Source of the DNA: Hyphomonas polymorpha PS728
GTDB lineage: Bacteria; Pseudomonadota; Alphaproteobacteria; Caulobacterales; Hyphomonadaceae
Direction: 5' to 3'
Length of the DNA stretch: 64,000 nucleotides
NCBI RefSeq assembly: GCF_000685315.1
Contig: NZ_ARYM01000016.1
Location: forward strand, 27,373 to 91,372
The notes under the pieces were generated by a model. It searched no databases and was not told the origin of the DNA. It saw only the letters and a list, made by a program, of their open reading frames with translations. Each line of letters opens with the position of its first letter. Positions within the stretch are counted from its first letter, which is position 1. Position numbers and translations under genes: made by a program. Shown piece after piece: positions 20,549 through 30,383 of this stretch.

Positions 20549-23113
20549 TCAGAATCGCGTGGAGGTAGAGAACCGGAAGGTTTCCGTCCGGTCGTATTCT
20601 TCCTTGCGGAGGATTTGTGAGAAGTCGAAGCGGATGGGGCCGAAGGGCGAGTCCCAGAAGACACTAAGACCGGCGGAGGCCCGCAGGGTCGCAGCATCCT
20701 TTGTCATCCGGATGGCCGTCAGGCCAGGATACCCGAATGGCGCGCCATCTTCGAGAATGACCGTAGAGCCCTTGTCGACATCTTCGAGCAATCCAAGGGA
20801 GCCGACATCCAGGAATAGGGCGCTCTTGATGCCGTATTCTTCCGGGATGAAGTTCGGAACTGTGAGCTCAAACGTACCTTGATAGTAGGCGTTGCCGCCC
20901 ATCGAGTTGAGACGCTGCGTCGAGACCACTTCACCCGTCGCCGGATCAATCAGGCGAAGGATTTCGCGAGGACCAAGACCCGCAACATCGAAGCCGCGGA
21001 AAGTGCTGCCGCCGCGGAAGAAACGGTTGTTGATACGAACGCCCTGCTCATCGTCCAGCGGAACGACGAAACCACCGGAGAAGTTGGCGCTGGCCACGAC
21101 ATCGCGCCAGATGCCGCGATAGAACGAAGCGCCGGTTTCCGTACGGATGTATTTCACATCCCCACCGACGCCGGCGAGATCCTGGCTGAAGCGGAAATTG
21201 AAACCACGGGTGGGCGAAATCGGATCGTTGGTCTGATCCCAGAAGAAATCATACCCGACGATGCTTGAGATATCGCTGCGCTCCGAGCGGCAAATGGTGT
21301 TGCGAAGCACATAAGCAGGGTCACAGATGTCGACCACCGCCTCGCCCGGGCCGGCGTCGCCCGGCTCCGGAAGTCTGTAGATATCATCAGACAGGTCGTC
21401 GGGAGTATCCTGGCCCGCGATCTGCGTACGGCTGCGGATGAGCATGCCGCTGGAGTCGATGATGATGTTCTGGTTGGCAATACTGACATCATCAGACTGC
21501 AGACGGTAGCGAACACCCATCTGCATGCGATCTGTGAGCGGGAATGCCATCCGCAAGCCGCCGCCAATCGTGTCGCTGGTGAAGCCAGTATACTCCTCGA
21601 AATCCTGACGTGTCGCGAAGAGATCGACGCCCGCCGACAGGTTGCGGTCGAGGAAGCGCGGCTCCGTGAAGCGCAGATCGACAATCTGTTGGCGGCTGGA
21701 AAGCGAGGTTCTGGCGACAACTGACTGGCCGCGTCCACGCAGGTTCCGCTGAGAGGCGCTGAGATCAAAGAGGTACGCATCGACGGAAGAGAAGCCGGCG
21801 GCGAAGGATAGTTCGCCGGTCGATTGCTCGGTAACCTTGACATCGACAATCGTGCGGTCGGGTTGCTCGCTCGGCGTTTCGACGATTTCAACATCCTTGA
21901 AGAAGCCGAGTGCGCGGACACGGTTACGCGAACGGTCCAGCAGAATCCGGTTGAACGCATCCCCTTCAGAAAGGCGAAGTTCGCGGCGAATGACGCGGTC
22001 CAGCGTCTGAGTGTTCCCGACGATATTGATGCGATCGATATAGACGCGCGGGCCTTCATCGATCGCGAAGGTGATATCGATGCGTCCAGATTGTTCGTTC
22101 ACGCTGATCTGTGGGCGGACATCCACAAACGCATACCCTGCTACGCCTGCAGCATATGTCAGGCTATCGATCGTCGCTTCGATCTGGCTGCCCCGGAAGA
22201 GTTCTCCCTCCTGGATCGGAACAACCGCCTGCAGAACATTCGCGTCCAGTTTCTCAAGCGCAGTTTCGACCTTGATGACCCCGAAATCGTACTGACGCCC
22301 CTCCTCCACCGTGTAGGTGATGTAGAAGTCTTTCTGATCGGGCGTCAGTTCTGCGACAGCAGAGGAAACGCGGAAGTCGTAATAGCCATTATTCTGATAG
22401 AACTCGCGAAGCCGTTCGCGGTCATATTCGAGACGGTTTGAATCGTAGTTGTCGTTAGAGCTGAAGAAACGCCAAAAACGCGACTGCTTGGTAACGATCT
22501 CGCTGCGCAGCCGGGAGTCGGAATAGGCCTGGTTGCCAATGAAGTTGATCGACCGGACGCCCGTGACCGGCCCTTCGGTAACTTCGAAGATCAGATCGAC
22601 ACGGTTTTGTTCCAGCGGCTTGTATTGCGGCTCCACCTTGGCCGCGAAACGGCCCGAACGGCGATAGAGTTCCATGATCCGCTGCACATCAGACTGCACG
22701 CGAGCTGCGGTAAAAATTCCACGCGGCGCTGCCTGAATCTCTTCGCGAAGCTTGTCGTCCTTGAGCGCGCGGTTGCCCTCGAAAATGACCCGGTTGATGA
22801 TCGGGTTCTCCACAACCTGGATAACAAGATCATTGCCCCGGCGATCAATTGAAACGTCCGCAAACAGGTTCGTTGCGAACAGCGTTTTCAGGGACAGGTC
22901 GATCCGGTCTGGGTCGAATGCATCGCCCGGCTCAACAAGAAGGTAGGACTGGACGGTGCGCGCTTCGATACGCTGGTTGCCCTCAACCAGAATCGATTTG
23001 ATCGTCCCGCCATAAAGGGGATCTTCCTGCGCACTGGCTGTGGCGCCAAAGTTGCTCACGCCCAATGCAAGGGCGCTGGTCGCAAGAAAAGTGGCCGCGA
23101 GAAACTTACGCAT
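20549..23113 (-). CDS. bamA: Outer membrane protein assembly factor BamA
   Basis: An 854-residue Omp85 protein. A signal peptide (MRKFLAATFLATSALALG...ATASAQ) precedes five POTRA repeats over about residues 30-350 and a C-terminal 16-strand beta barrel ending in Phe (STSTRF). The GGAGAG sequence 11 bases upstream favours the ATG at 23113; the GTG four codons earlier sits too close to it. BamA inserts beta-barrel proteins into the outer membrane. The gene lies between rseP and skp, the classic envelope-biogenesis context. Confidence 0.95.
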   Translation of the reverse strand: MRKFLAATFLATSALALGVSNFGATASAQEDPLYGGTIKSILVEGNQRIEARTVQSYLLVEPGDAFDPDRIDLSLKTLFATNLFADVSIDRRGNDLVIQVVENPIINRVIFEGNRALKDDKLREEIQAAPRGIFTAARVQSDVQRIMELYRRSGRFAAKVEPQYKPLEQNRVDLIFEVTEGPVTGVRSINFIGNQAYSDSRLRSEIVTKQSRFWRFFSSNDNYDSNRLEYDRERLREFYQNNGYYDFRVSSAVAELTPDQKDFYITYTVEEGRQYDFGVIKVETALEKLDANVLQAVVPIQEGELFRGSQIEATIDSLTYAAGVAGYAFVDVRPQISVNEQSGRIDITFAIDEGPRVYIDRINIVGNTQTLDRVIRRELRLSEGDAFNRILLDRSRNRVRALGFFKDVEIVETPSEQPDRTIVDVKVTEQSTGELSFAAGFSSVDAYLFDLSASQRNLRGRGQSVVARTSLSSRQQIVDLRFTEPRFLDRNLSAGVDLFATRQDFEEYTGFTSDTIGGGLRMAFPLTDRMQMGVRYRLQSDDVSIANQNIIIDSSGMLIRSRTQIAGQDTPDDLSDDIYRLPEPGDAGPGEAVVDICDPAYVLRNTICRSERSDISSIVGYDFFWDQTNDPISPTRGFNFRFSQDLAGVGGDVKYIRTETGASFYRGIWRDVVASANFSGGFVVPLDDEQGVRINNRFFRGGSTFRGFDVAGLGPREILRLIDPATGEVVSTQRLNSMGGNAYYQGTFELTVPNFIPEEYGIKSALFLDVGSLGLLEDVDKGSTVILEDGAPFGYPGLTAIRMTKDAATLRASAGLSVFWDSPFGPIRFDFSQILRKEEYDRTETFRFSTSTRF

Positions 23114-23149
23114 TATGGATATCACTCTCCGTATCGGACTGACATTCCG

Positions 23150-24313
23150 TCAGCCACCACCCCGTCCAAATACGCCCGTTTCAATCACATCTCCCCATGT
23201 GATAACCACCACCATAAGCAGCAGAAGGAACACACTCGCTCTCAATGCGAAGGCTTCCACCTGGCTTGGGAGTTTTGCTCCCGTGACTGCTTCGTATGCA
23301 TGAAACACAACACGACCGCCATCCAGCACTGGCAGTGGCAACAGGTTGAAAAACCCCACACCTACAGAAACTGCCGCACAAACACTCATAAGCATCCAGA
23401 ACAATTGCTCTGTCTTCTGCCAGGAAGTGAGTTGGGTCTGCTCCATCACCCGGTTGACCGCGCGACGGGAAATATCACCCACCCCGACAGGCCCTGACAT
23501 GGTGTGGACAGACATGTTGCCGGTAACGATTCGGCTGAGCATCTTAACCGTCTGATCAATGGTCCGGCCGGTTTGAGCCGTACCGGCAACAAGGGAGCCG
23601 ATCGGGCCATATTGCACCCGCTCTATCAGATCGGTGTGGGCCAGATTGAAGCCTGCGGTGCTCTGAGGCACGATCTGTCCAAATTCGTTCGGCCGGACAA
23701 CCTCAAGCGGCGTGACTGCCAGGCTCAGCGGCTGCCCATCCCGCTCCACAACGAAGTTCATCGCCTTGTTGGGGCTGACGAGCACCATTGCCGTAACGTC
23801 GGCGCCGCTGAAAATGTCCCGGTTGTTGATCTGGCGGATCACATCTCCGGGCAAAAGCCCTGCTTCTTCGGCAGGCATACCCTCAGAGACATTCATTATC
23901 TGAACTTCGAATTTCGGCGTCCCGAACACACCGATGGCGAGCGCAAAGATCAGCGTGGCCAGCACAAAGTTCGCGAATGGCCCCGCAAGACTGACCACAA
24001 TCTTGGGAATGGGTTTCAGGTCGTCAAAAGACTTGCCGACGACATTGGCGTGGGGACCATCCTCAAGGCGCGCTGCCGCGGGGAGGAAACTGACGAACCC
24101 ACCGAGCGGTATCCAGTTGATCCGCCACCGCGTTCCCCGCTTGTCCCGTCCTTCTACAAGGGGTTTGCCGAAGCCCACGGCAAAGGACTCAATGGCCACG
24201 CCATAGAGGCGCGCGGCCAGATAGTGACCAAATTCATGAATGACCACCACGATGCCCATCATGAATATCAGGCAAGCAAGGAAGAGCGGCCCCTGGCTCA
24301 GAATCTGATCCAC
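23150..24313 (-). CDS. rseP: RIP site-2 metalloprotease RseP
   Basis: A 387-residue S2P-family zinc protease of the inner membrane that cleaves anti-sigma factors and remnant signal peptides. The HExxH motif is VVIHEFGHYLAARL near the N-terminus. One PDZ domain (PAEEAGLLPGDVIRQINNRDI) is in the periplasmic loop, and NLLPLPVLDGG near the C-terminus carries the third zinc ligand. The start is GTG at 24313, four bases past the dxr stop. Only one PDZ domain is evident, whereas E. coli RseP has two. Confidence 0.93.
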   Translation of the reverse strand: MDQILSQGPLFLACLIFMMGIVVVIHEFGHYLAARLYGVAIESFAVGFGKPLVEGRDKRGTRWRINWIPLGGFVSFLPAAARLEDGPHANVVGKSFDDLKPIPKIVVSLAGPFANFVLATLIFALAIGVFGTPKFEVQIMNVSEGMPAEEAGLLPGDVIRQINNRDIFSGADVTAMVLVSPNKAMNFVVERDGQPLSLAVTPLEVVRPNEFGQIVPQSTAGFNLAHTDLIERVQYGPIGSLVAGTAQTGRTIDQTVKMLSRIVTGNMSVHTMSGPVGVGDISRRAVNRVMEQTQLTSWQKTEQLFWMLMSVCAAVSVGVGFFNLLPLPVLDGGRVVFHAYEAVTGAKLPSQVEAFALRASVFLLLLMVVVITWGDVIETGVFGRGGG

Positions 24314-24317
24314 TCGA

Positions 24318-25511
24318 TCATCCCCCTGCCCGGCTTGGGGCGTTGCTTAACCAATCGGACGCTAGGAAATGCCCGTATCGGCTCAATTCTGCTATCTCTT
24401 CAAGCGTTTCGCATTTGCTAGAGGCAAAATTACTTGATGAAAAGCGCTCGAGTGCGGCTTCCACCGCCCTTGCGATATCTAGAAACCCGCATTTTTCAGC
24501 AACAAAGGCGGAAACTGCCGCTTCATTAGCGCAATTTAATATCACCCGCGCGCCCGGGCCGGCATTCATGGCCTGGCGTGCAAGACGGATCGAGGGGAAA
24601 CGATTTTCGTCAACTTCGGTAAATTCCAGCCTCGAAATCTGCGCAAGATTGAGCCGGGTGACGCTTGTAGGTATCCGGTCCGGCCACCCCAGAGCGTAGG
24701 CGATCGGGGTCTTCATGTCCGGAGTGCCCAGCTGCGCGATCACGGAGCCATCGCTGAAATGCGCCATTCCGTGGATGATGGATTGCGGATGAACCAGAAC
24801 GTCGATTTCAGAAGCGGGCACATCGAACAGCACCGCCGCTTCTATGAACTCCAGCGCCTTGTTCATAAGCGACGCGCTGTCGATGGAGTTCTTGATACCC
24901 ATTGACCAGATGGGATGGGCGGCCGCCTGTCCCGGCGTCGCCCGCTCCATTTGCTCTAGCGTCCATGTGCGAAACGGCCCACCCGACGCTGTGATGGTCA
25001 GCTGCTCCAGCTGTTTGCCGTCACCGAGGCTTTGGAAAATCGCGCTGTGCTCAGAATCGACGGGAAGAACGCGGGCGCCCGACTTTTTCGCTTCCTGGAG
25101 CATCAGCGGGCCCCCGCAGACGATGCTTTCCTTGTTAGCGATAGCGACGTCATTGCCTGCACAGATGGCCGCCAATGTAGATTCCAGGCCTGCTGCGCCC
25201 ACAATGGCTGCCAGAACCCTGTCACACGGCCTGGTAGCGGCTTCGTTGAGTGCGGCGGCGCCAGCGGCAACTTCAATCCCAGCCCCGGCCAGACGGGCTG
25301 TGAGCTCATCTAAGCGGCTTTCATCGGCGACAACCGCAATGCGAGGACGCAGGACACGCGCCTGTTCCGCCAGTTTCTCAACATCTTGGCCAGCGGCGAG
25401 GGCCTCAATTTCAAATTCAGCGGTCCCAGTCTCGATGGCATGGCGAATCACGTCGAACGCGGACCGGCCAATGGATCCCGTGGATCCAAAAATAGAGACC
25501 CTGCGCACCAT
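24318..25511 (-). CDS. dxr: 1-deoxy-D-xylulose 5-phosphate reductoisomerase
   Basis: A 397-residue NADPH-dependent enzyme that makes MEP, the committed step of the non-mevalonate isoprenoid pathway. The nucleotide-binding motif SIFGSTGSIGRSAFDVI is at the N-terminus, followed by AIANKESIVCGG, VDSEHSAIFQSL and the catalytic-loop region ASGGPFRTW. The ATG at 25511 (MVRRVSIFGSTG) fits the family; the frame upstream overlaps cdsA and is not homologous. It sits between cdsA and rseP, a near-universal order. Confidence 0.96.
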   Translation of the reverse strand: MVRRVSIFGSTGSIGRSAFDVIRHAIETGTAEFEIEALAAGQDVEKLAEQARVLRPRIAVVADESRLDELTARLAGAGIEVAAGAAALNEAATRPCDRVLAAIVGAAGLESTLAAICAGNDVAIANKESIVCGGPLMLQEAKKSGARVLPVDSEHSAIFQSLGDGKQLEQLTITASGGPFRTWTLEQMERATPGQAAAHPIWSMGIKNSIDSASLMNKALEFIEAAVLFDVPASEIDVLVHPQSIIHGMAHFSDGSVIAQLGTPDMKTPIAYALGWPDRIPTSVTRLNLAQISRLEFTEVDENRFPSIRLARQAMNAGPGARVILNCANEAAVSAFVAEKCGFLDIARAVEAALERFSSSNFASSKCETLEEIAELSRYGHFLASDWLSNAPSRAGG

Positions 25512-25515
25512 CAGC

Positions 25516-26334
25516 TCACAGCCCCAAAGATGCCGCGAAACCAGGAAGGACGAAAAGGGCCAGGCTTCCGGCAATGCTGACCGCGCCGAGCCCATCCACG
25601 CGATCCAGAAGGCCTCCATGGCCGGGAAGTATCTTTCCCGAATCCTTGACCTTGAAACGGCGCTTTAGTCCGCTTTCAAACAAATCGCCTGCCTGTGCCA
25701 CGATCGATATTGCTATCCCTGATATGATCCAGATGACGGGATCGACATCTTCTATCATCGCAGCGAAATAACCACAGATTGCGCACCCGATAACAGCAGC
25801 AATTGCACCACTCCACGTCTTATTCGGGCTTTCACTCGGCAAAAGCTTGGGCCCGCCAATCGCCCGGCCGAAAAAGTAGGCGGCTGCGTCGGATGCCCAG
25901 ACGAATGACATGAAATACAGCGCCGCCGAACGGCCCTCCCAGCCCCCTTCCCGAAGCAGGTAGAGCCCAGCGAGCATTCCGAAAACGTAGACAACACCGA
26001 AGCCGGCCGCAATTCGCGTATGAACACCGGCGCGGGCGGCCAGCACTGCCAATGACAATGCTGCCACCGCTATCGAGAGCGTGATGGCGAGATTATCGAG
26101 CGGGAATGACGCCGCAAAAAGCCCGCCAAGCCCCGCGAGCAAATGATGATGCGGTGTCGCGCTCATCGCGCACCATTCCAGCATCATGACATATCCAAAT
26201 AAAGCGCATGCCGCTGCGAGCCACCAGCCCCCCATCCAGACAGCAGCGAGAGCCATCGGGATCAGAATGAGAGCAGACGCCAAACGGACAGGAAGTTCGG
26301 AAAACCGCCTTTCGGCTGGCGTCCAGTCGCCCAT
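25516..26334 (-). CDS. cdsA: Phosphatidate cytidylyltransferase
   Basis: A 272-residue inner-membrane enzyme that makes CDP-diacylglycerol, the branch point for phospholipids. There are several hydrophobic helices, and the family signature is SGLKRRFKVKDSGKILPGHGGLLDRVDGL near the C-terminus (Asp-rich metal-binding segment). The ATG at 26334 overlaps the uppS stop as TGATG; a TTG one codon earlier is less likely. Confidence 0.94.
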   Translation of the reverse strand: MGDWTPAERRFSELPVRLASALILIPMALAAVWMGGWWLAAACALFGYVMMLEWCAMSATPHHHLLAGLGGLFAASFPLDNLAITLSIAVAALSLAVLAARAGVHTRIAAGFGVVYVFGMLAGLYLLREGGWEGRSAALYFMSFVWASDAAAYFFGRAIGGPKLLPSESPNKTWSGAIAAVIGCAICGYFAAMIEDVDPVIWIISGIAISIVAQAGDLFESGLKRRFKVKDSGKILPGHGGLLDRVDGLGAVSIAGSLALFVLPGFAASLGL

Positions 26335-27092
26335 CAACCTGCTCCCGGAGTCACCGCGCCATAACGGCGCTCCCGTTCATTGTAGCTTTTTAGGGCTTCT
26401 TCAAGATGGGACCGGCCGAAATCCGGCCAAAGAACGTCACAAAACAGCAGTTCTGCGTAAGCCGCCTGCCAAAGGAGGAAATTGCTGATCCGGAACTCTC
26501 CGCTCGTGCGGATCAGAAGGTCCGGGTCGGGGAGACCGCTCGTGTCCAGATAGGCTGCGAATTCTGATTCGGAGATGTTCTCATCGCGAACCCCGGCTTT
26601 CACGTCGCGCGCGATAGCCTGCACGGCGCGGAGTATTTCGTCTCTCGCCCCATAATTGAAAGCGATCGTCAGATTGAAGCGAGTATTGCCGCTCGTCTCA
26701 AGCTCGGCCTTATTGACGAGACTAGCAATATCTGGCGGCAGGCCTTCCCGCTGACCAATTATCCGTATCCGCACGCCTTCCGCCTTGAGACGGCCGAGAT
26801 CCCGCTGAACGTAAGCCTTCAGCAGCGCAAACAGGGTGTTCACTTCTGCTGGCGGTCTCCGCCAGTTCTCTGTGGAGAAGGAAAACACGGTGAGGTATTT
26901 GATGCCGAGTTCGCCGGCCGCATCGACCGTACGCCGCAAGGCTTCCACGCCCCGCTCATGACCGGCTGACCGGGGGAGATGGCGCGCTGTAGCCCAGCGG
27001 CCATTTCCGTCCATGATTATCGCCACATGGCGAGGGGCGGCGGGCTGATCGCCCGCCGGCACAGGGTCGAGAGGGGCAGCCGCCCGCGACAT
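26334..27092 (-). CDS. uppS: Undecaprenyl diphosphate synthase
   Basis: A 252-residue cis-prenyltransferase that extends farnesyl diphosphate to the C55 lipid carrier used for peptidoglycan. The catalytic Asp28 lies in AIIMDGNGRWA. FSTENWRRP and the C-terminal DLLIRTSGEFRISNFLLWQ and ELLFCDVLWPDF motifs are all present. The start overlaps the frr stop (TAATG) and the stop overlaps the cdsA start. Confidence 0.96.
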   Translation of the reverse strand: MSRAAAPLDPVPAGDQPAAPRHVAIIMDGNGRWATARHLPRSAGHERGVEALRRTVDAAGELGIKYLTVFSFSTENWRRPPAEVNTLFALLKAYVQRDLGRLKAEGVRIRIIGQREGLPPDIASLVNKAELETSGNTRFNLTIAFNYGARDEILRAVQAIARDVKAGVRDENISESEFAAYLDTSGLPDPDLLIRTSGEFRISNFLLWQAAYAELLFCDVLWPDFGRSHLEEALKSYNERERRYGAVTPGAG

Positions 27093-27646
27093 TAGACCTG
27101 CATGATCTCCGCTTCTTTGGACTTCAGCGCCTCATCGACGCGCTTTACGAACGCATCGGTGAGTTTCTGCACCTCATCCGTCAGAGCCCGGTGACGATCC
27201 TCGCTGATCTCGCCATCCTTCTCGGCCTTTTTGAGGGCGTCCATACCGTCGCGGCGCACATTCCGCACCGCAACGCGGGCAGCCTCTGCATACTTGCCGG
27301 CAATCTTGGTCAGCTCCACCCGGCGCTCCTCGTTGAGGGGCGGGATCGGAATCCGCAGGTTCTGCCCGTCCATAACCGGGTTCAGGCCAAGGCCGGACTC
27401 GCGGATGGCCCGGTCAACGGCGCCCACCACGGCCTTGTCCCAGACGTTCACAGACAGCATCCGCGTGTCGGAAACGGTTACAGAAGCGACCTGGCTTAAA
27501 GACGACATGCCGCCGTAAGCCGGAACCTGAATGCTGTCCAAAAGGTTCACGGAGGCACGCCCAGTCCGCAAACCCGCAAATTCCGACGCCAAAGACGCGA
27601 GCGCGCCTTCCATCCGGCGCTCGATGTCCTGTTTGCTATAGCTCAT
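27092..27646 (-). CDS. frr: Ribosome recycling factor
   Basis: A 184-residue RRF, which splits post-termination ribosomes together with [40 protein letters not shown] and [18 protein letters not shown] are the typical motifs, with the long helical domain at both ends. The start overlaps the pyrH stop (ATGA). Confidence 0.97.
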   Translation of the reverse strand: MSYSKQDIERRMEGALASLASEFAGLRTGRASVNLLDSIQVPAYGGMSSLSQVASVTVSDTRMLSVNVWDKAVVGAVDRAIRESGLGLNPVMDGQNLRIPIPPLNEERRVELTKIAGKYAEAARVAVRNVRRDGMDALKKAEKDGEISEDRHRALTDEVQKLTDAFVKRVDEALKSKEAEIMQV

Positions 27647-28398
27647 GGCTTCTCTGCTCCCTCATTGGTAATCGTCGTGGATGTGCCCCGCCCGTAAAGG
27701 ACATTCAGCAGTGAACCTTCCTCTTTGAGCGAGAAAACCACGATCGGAACATTGTTGTCTCTCATCAGGCTGACGGCAGAGGAATCCATAACGCGAAGGT
27801 CTTTCGCCAGGAGCTCCTGATAAGCCACCTGATGGTAGCGGGTAGCCGTCGCGTCCAGTTTCGGGTCGGCGGTATAAACGCCGTCGACCTGGGTGCCCTT
27901 CAACAGCGCGTCGCAATTCATTTCGATCGCGCGCAGCGCAGCGCCGGTGTCCGTCGTGAAGAAGGGGTTGCCGATGCCTGCGGCGAAGATCACCACGCGG
28001 CCCTTCTCCATGTGCCGGTGGGCGCGCCGACGAATGTAGGGTTCACAGATGGCATCCATATTCAGCGCTGACTGCACGCGCGTGGGCACACCAATGTTCT
28101 CAAGCACGCTCTGCATTGCGAGCGCATTCATCACGGTCGCCAGCATTCCCATCGAGTCAGCCTGGGCGCGCTCCATTCCCTTTGCAGCGCCTGCAACGCC
28201 GCGAAAGATATTACCGCCGCCGATGACCAGGCAAATTTCCGCGCCGGCTTCACGCGCTTCGGCAATTGCCCGGGCAAACTTCTCACAGGTCGGAATATCG
28301 ATCCCGAACTGCCCACTTCCCATCAGCGCCTCGCCTGAGAGCTTCAGAAGAACGCGACGATATTTCAGTTTGCCAGTTTCAGGCTCGCCGGAAGGCAT
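27643..28398 (-). CDS. pyrH: UMP kinase
   Basis: A 251-residue amino-acid-kinase-fold enzyme that phosphorylates UMP to [29 protein letters not shown], the [14 protein letters not shown] region and [15 protein letters not shown] match bacterial PyrH. The GAGAGTGGGG stretch upstream serves as the ribosome-binding site. The stop overlaps frr. A terminator lies between tsf and pyrH, so pyrH probably has its own promoter or depends on readthrough. Confidence 0.96.
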   Translation of the reverse strand: MPSGEPETGKLKYRRVLLKLSGEALMGSGQFGIDIPTCEKFARAIAEAREAGAEICLVIGGGNIFRGVAGAAKGMERAQADSMGMLATVMNALAMQSVLENIGVPTRVQSALNMDAICEPYIRRRAHRHMEKGRVVIFAAGIGNPFFTTDTGAALRAIEMNCDALLKGTQVDGVYTADPKLDATATRYHQVAYQELLAKDLRVMDSSAVSLMRDNNVPIVVFSLKEEGSLLNVLYGRGTSTTITNEGAEKP

Positions 28399-28440
28399 AA
28401 CGAAACCCCACTCTCTTTTATTATGAGTACTGGATACAAT

Positions 28441-28474
28441 AATCCCGGCCGCTCCTGAGGGGGCGGCCGGGATT
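28441..28474 (-). terminator. Terminator after rpsB-tsf
   Basis: A perfect 12-bp GC-rich stem (28441-28452 with 28463-28474) encloses a 10-base loop. It lies about 36 bases past the tsf stop. On the minus strand it is followed by ATTGTATCC, only a partly T-rich tract. It most likely ends or attenuates rpsB-tsf transcription before pyrH. Confidence 0.7.
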
Positions 28475-28510
28475 GTTCAAAGCCCCTCGCGGGCCGAAAG
28501 GCAAGCCCGA

Positions 28511-29416
28511 TCAGGCGCCTTTTGTAAGCGCAGCAACCTCGTCAGCGAAGTTGTCCGCAGCTTTTTCCACGCCTTCACCGAGTTTGTAGTGGACAAAGCC
28601 TTTAAGCGTAGCTCCCTGCTCTTTCAGGAATTCGCCGACCGTTTTGTCAGTGTCCATGATGAAGGGCTGCTCAACCAGAACAACTTCCTTGTAGAACTTC
28701 TGCATCCGGCCAACGATCATTTTTTCAATGACGGCGTCCGGCTTGCCACTCTCGCGAGCCTGCTCGGTCAGAACACGCTTTTCCGATTCGACAAGCGCAG
28801 GATCAAGCTCTGCCGTGGTGGCCGCGGCCGGCGACGTGGCAGCGATATGCATCGCAACCTTGCGGCCAGCGTCTTCCAGGTCACCCGACCCGTCCAGCGC
28901 CACAAGAACGCCAACCTTGCCCATGCCAGGCACCACCGCATTGTGCACGTAAGCCGAAACGCGGCCGTCAGCCGAGAGCTTGGCAAAGCGGCGGAGCGTC
29001 ATGTTTTCACCGATGGTGGCGATCATGCGCTTGATGAGGTCGTCAACGCTGCCTTCGCCGTCCGGCGAAGGGGCGCCAGCGAGTGCGTCAACCGCGCCAT
29101 CCACCTTCAGAGCTGCCTCGGCGATACCGTCGAGCGACTTCTGGAAGATTTCATTGCGCGCAACAAAGTCCGTTTCAGCATTCAGCTCGACGATTGCGCC
29201 GGACTTGCCGTCGGCAGACAGCTTGACGGCGACGAGGCCTTCTGCAGCAGCGCGATCAGATTTCTTGGCAGCCTTTGACAGGCCTTTGGCGCGAAGCCAT
29301 TCGATCGCAGCGGCCTGATCGCCATCGTTTTCGACGAGCGCCTTCTTGGCGTCCATCATGCCTGCGCCGGTCTTCTCGCGCAGTTCCTTCACAAGTGCAG
29401 CCGTAATCTCAGCCAT
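28511..29416 (-). CDS. tsf: Elongation factor Ts
   Basis: A 301-residue EF-Ts, the nucleotide exchange factor for EF-Tu. The N-terminal UBA-like part carries LREKTGAGMMDAKKAL, then the core has VELNAETDFVARNE and KVGVLVAL. The C-terminal module ends with FMDTDKTV-like FIMDTDKTVGEFLKEQ. It lies 38 bases downstream of rpsB and is co-transcribed with it, as in nearly all bacteria. Confidence 0.97.
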   Translation of the reverse strand: MAEITAALVKELREKTGAGMMDAKKALVENDGDQAAAIEWLRAKGLSKAAKKSDRAAAEGLVAVKLSADGKSGAIVELNAETDFVARNEIFQKSLDGIAEAALKVDGAVDALAGAPSPDGEGSVDDLIKRMIATIGENMTLRRFAKLSADGRVSAYVHNAVVPGMGKVGVLVALDGSGDLEDAGRKVAMHIAATSPAAATTAELDPALVESEKRVLTEQARESGKPDAVIEKMIVGRMQKFYKEVVLVEQPFIMDTDKTVGEFLKEQGATLKGFVHYKLGEGVEKAADNFADEVAALTKGA

Positions 29417-29454
29417 GAGATTGTTCCTTCATCTTGGGTTGGCAGGAGAAGCGA

Positions 29455-30246
29455 TTAAGCTTCGCCTGCAGCTTCTTCGTCAGCGAGTTTGACGTCGGCA
29501 TCTGCCAGAGACGCAATGTCCGCAGCAGCGCCAAGATCAACGCCGAGACCTGCTGTGGATTCAGCCAGACCATCGAGCACGGCATCAGCAAACAGGTTGC
29601 AGTAAAGGGAGATCGCGCGGGCAGCGTCGTCGTTGCCGGGGAAACCGTAGTCAGCGTCGGCCGGGTTGCAGTTGGTGTCGAGGACAGCAACCACCGGAAT
29701 GCCGAGCTTGCGGGCTTCCTGAACAGCGATCGCTTCCTTGTTGGTATCGATCACGATGATGGCAGACGGCAGGCCGCCCATATCTGCGATACCGCCGAGC
29801 GATTTCTGCAGCTTCTCGCGGCGGCGCTGCAGGTCGAGCAGCTCTTTCTTGGTCAGGCCGGCGCCGCCACCGCTCTCGAACATCGCGTTAAGTTCGCGCA
29901 GTTGCTTGATCGAGTTGGAAACGGTCGACCAGTTGGTCAGCGTGCCGCCGAGCCAGCGATGGTTCATGTAATACTGAGCGCAGCGTTGAGCGGCTTCAGC
30001 GATGGGCTCCTGAGCCTGACGCTTGGTACCCACGAACAGGATACGGCCACCTTTGGCAACGGTATCACGCACGAAGACCAGCGACTGGTGAAGCGCCGGA
30101 ACCGTGTGCGAAAGGTCCATGATGTGGATGCCGGAACGCTCGCCGTAGATATACGGCTTCATGCGTGGGTTCCAGCGGTGGGTCTGGTGACCAAAGTGAA
30201 CACCAGCCTCGAGCAGCTGACGCATCGAGAAGTCAGGAAGGGCCAT
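29455..30246 (-). CDS. rpsB: 30S ribosomal protein S2
   Basis: A 263-residue S2. The motifs [53 protein letters not shown] and [12 protein letters not shown] are typical. The tail of about 25 residues is acidic and Ala-rich. S2 joins late in 30S assembly and is known in gamma-proteobacteria to repress its own mRNA. A structured leader sits directly before this gene. Confidence 0.97.
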   Translation of the reverse strand: MALPDFSMRQLLEAGVHFGHQTHRWNPRMKPYIYGERSGIHIMDLSHTVPALHQSLVFVRDTVAKGGRILFVGTKRQAQEPIAEAAQRCAQYYMNHRWLGGTLTNWSTVSNSIKQLRELNAMFESGGGAGLTKKELLDLQRRREKLQKSLGGIADMGGLPSAIIVIDTNKEAIAVQEARKLGIPVVAVLDTNCNPADADYGFPGNDDAARAISLYCNLFADAVLDGLAESTAGLGVDLGAAADIASLADADVKLADEEAAGEA

Positions 30247-30256
30247 CGATTTTCTC

Positions 30257-30309
30257 CATCCGGTTGGCCGTCGCAGGGGGAACTACGGGAAATCCCGTCG
30301 CACCGGATG
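30257..30309 (-). promoter_or_regulatory. Structured 5' leader of rpsB (candidate autoregulatory element)
   Basis: An 8-bp perfect stem (30302-30309 with 30257-30264) closes a 53-base structure that contains a small hairpin (30285-30298; 5-bp stem, ATTT loop). The GGAG ribosome-binding site of rpsB starts on the last stem base (30254-30257), eight bases before the ATG. Folding would therefore control access to the start. The hairpin has no U tract, so it is not a dnaE terminator. Feedback by S2 is inferred from E. coli rpsB. Confidence 0.5.
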
Positions 30310-30336
30310 CACCCGCGACATGGTTTAGAATGCGCG

Positions 30337-30364
30337 CGTATACTCAATTCAGGCGAAACAACAA
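30337..30364 (-). promoter_or_regulatory. Likely rpsB promoter
   Basis: On the minus strand TTGTTG (30359-30364) and TATACG (30337-30342) are separated by 16 bases, a fair sigma-70 pair. Transcription would begin near 30330, giving a leader of about 84 bases that includes the stem at 30257-30309. Confidence 0.45.
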
Positions 30365-30383
30365 GTCCCAAAACACCGTAGAT

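Noticed and set aside
23504..24421. 305-codon plus-strand open frame opposite rseP
   Set aside because: It is antisense to a complete rseP gene and carries no domain signal.
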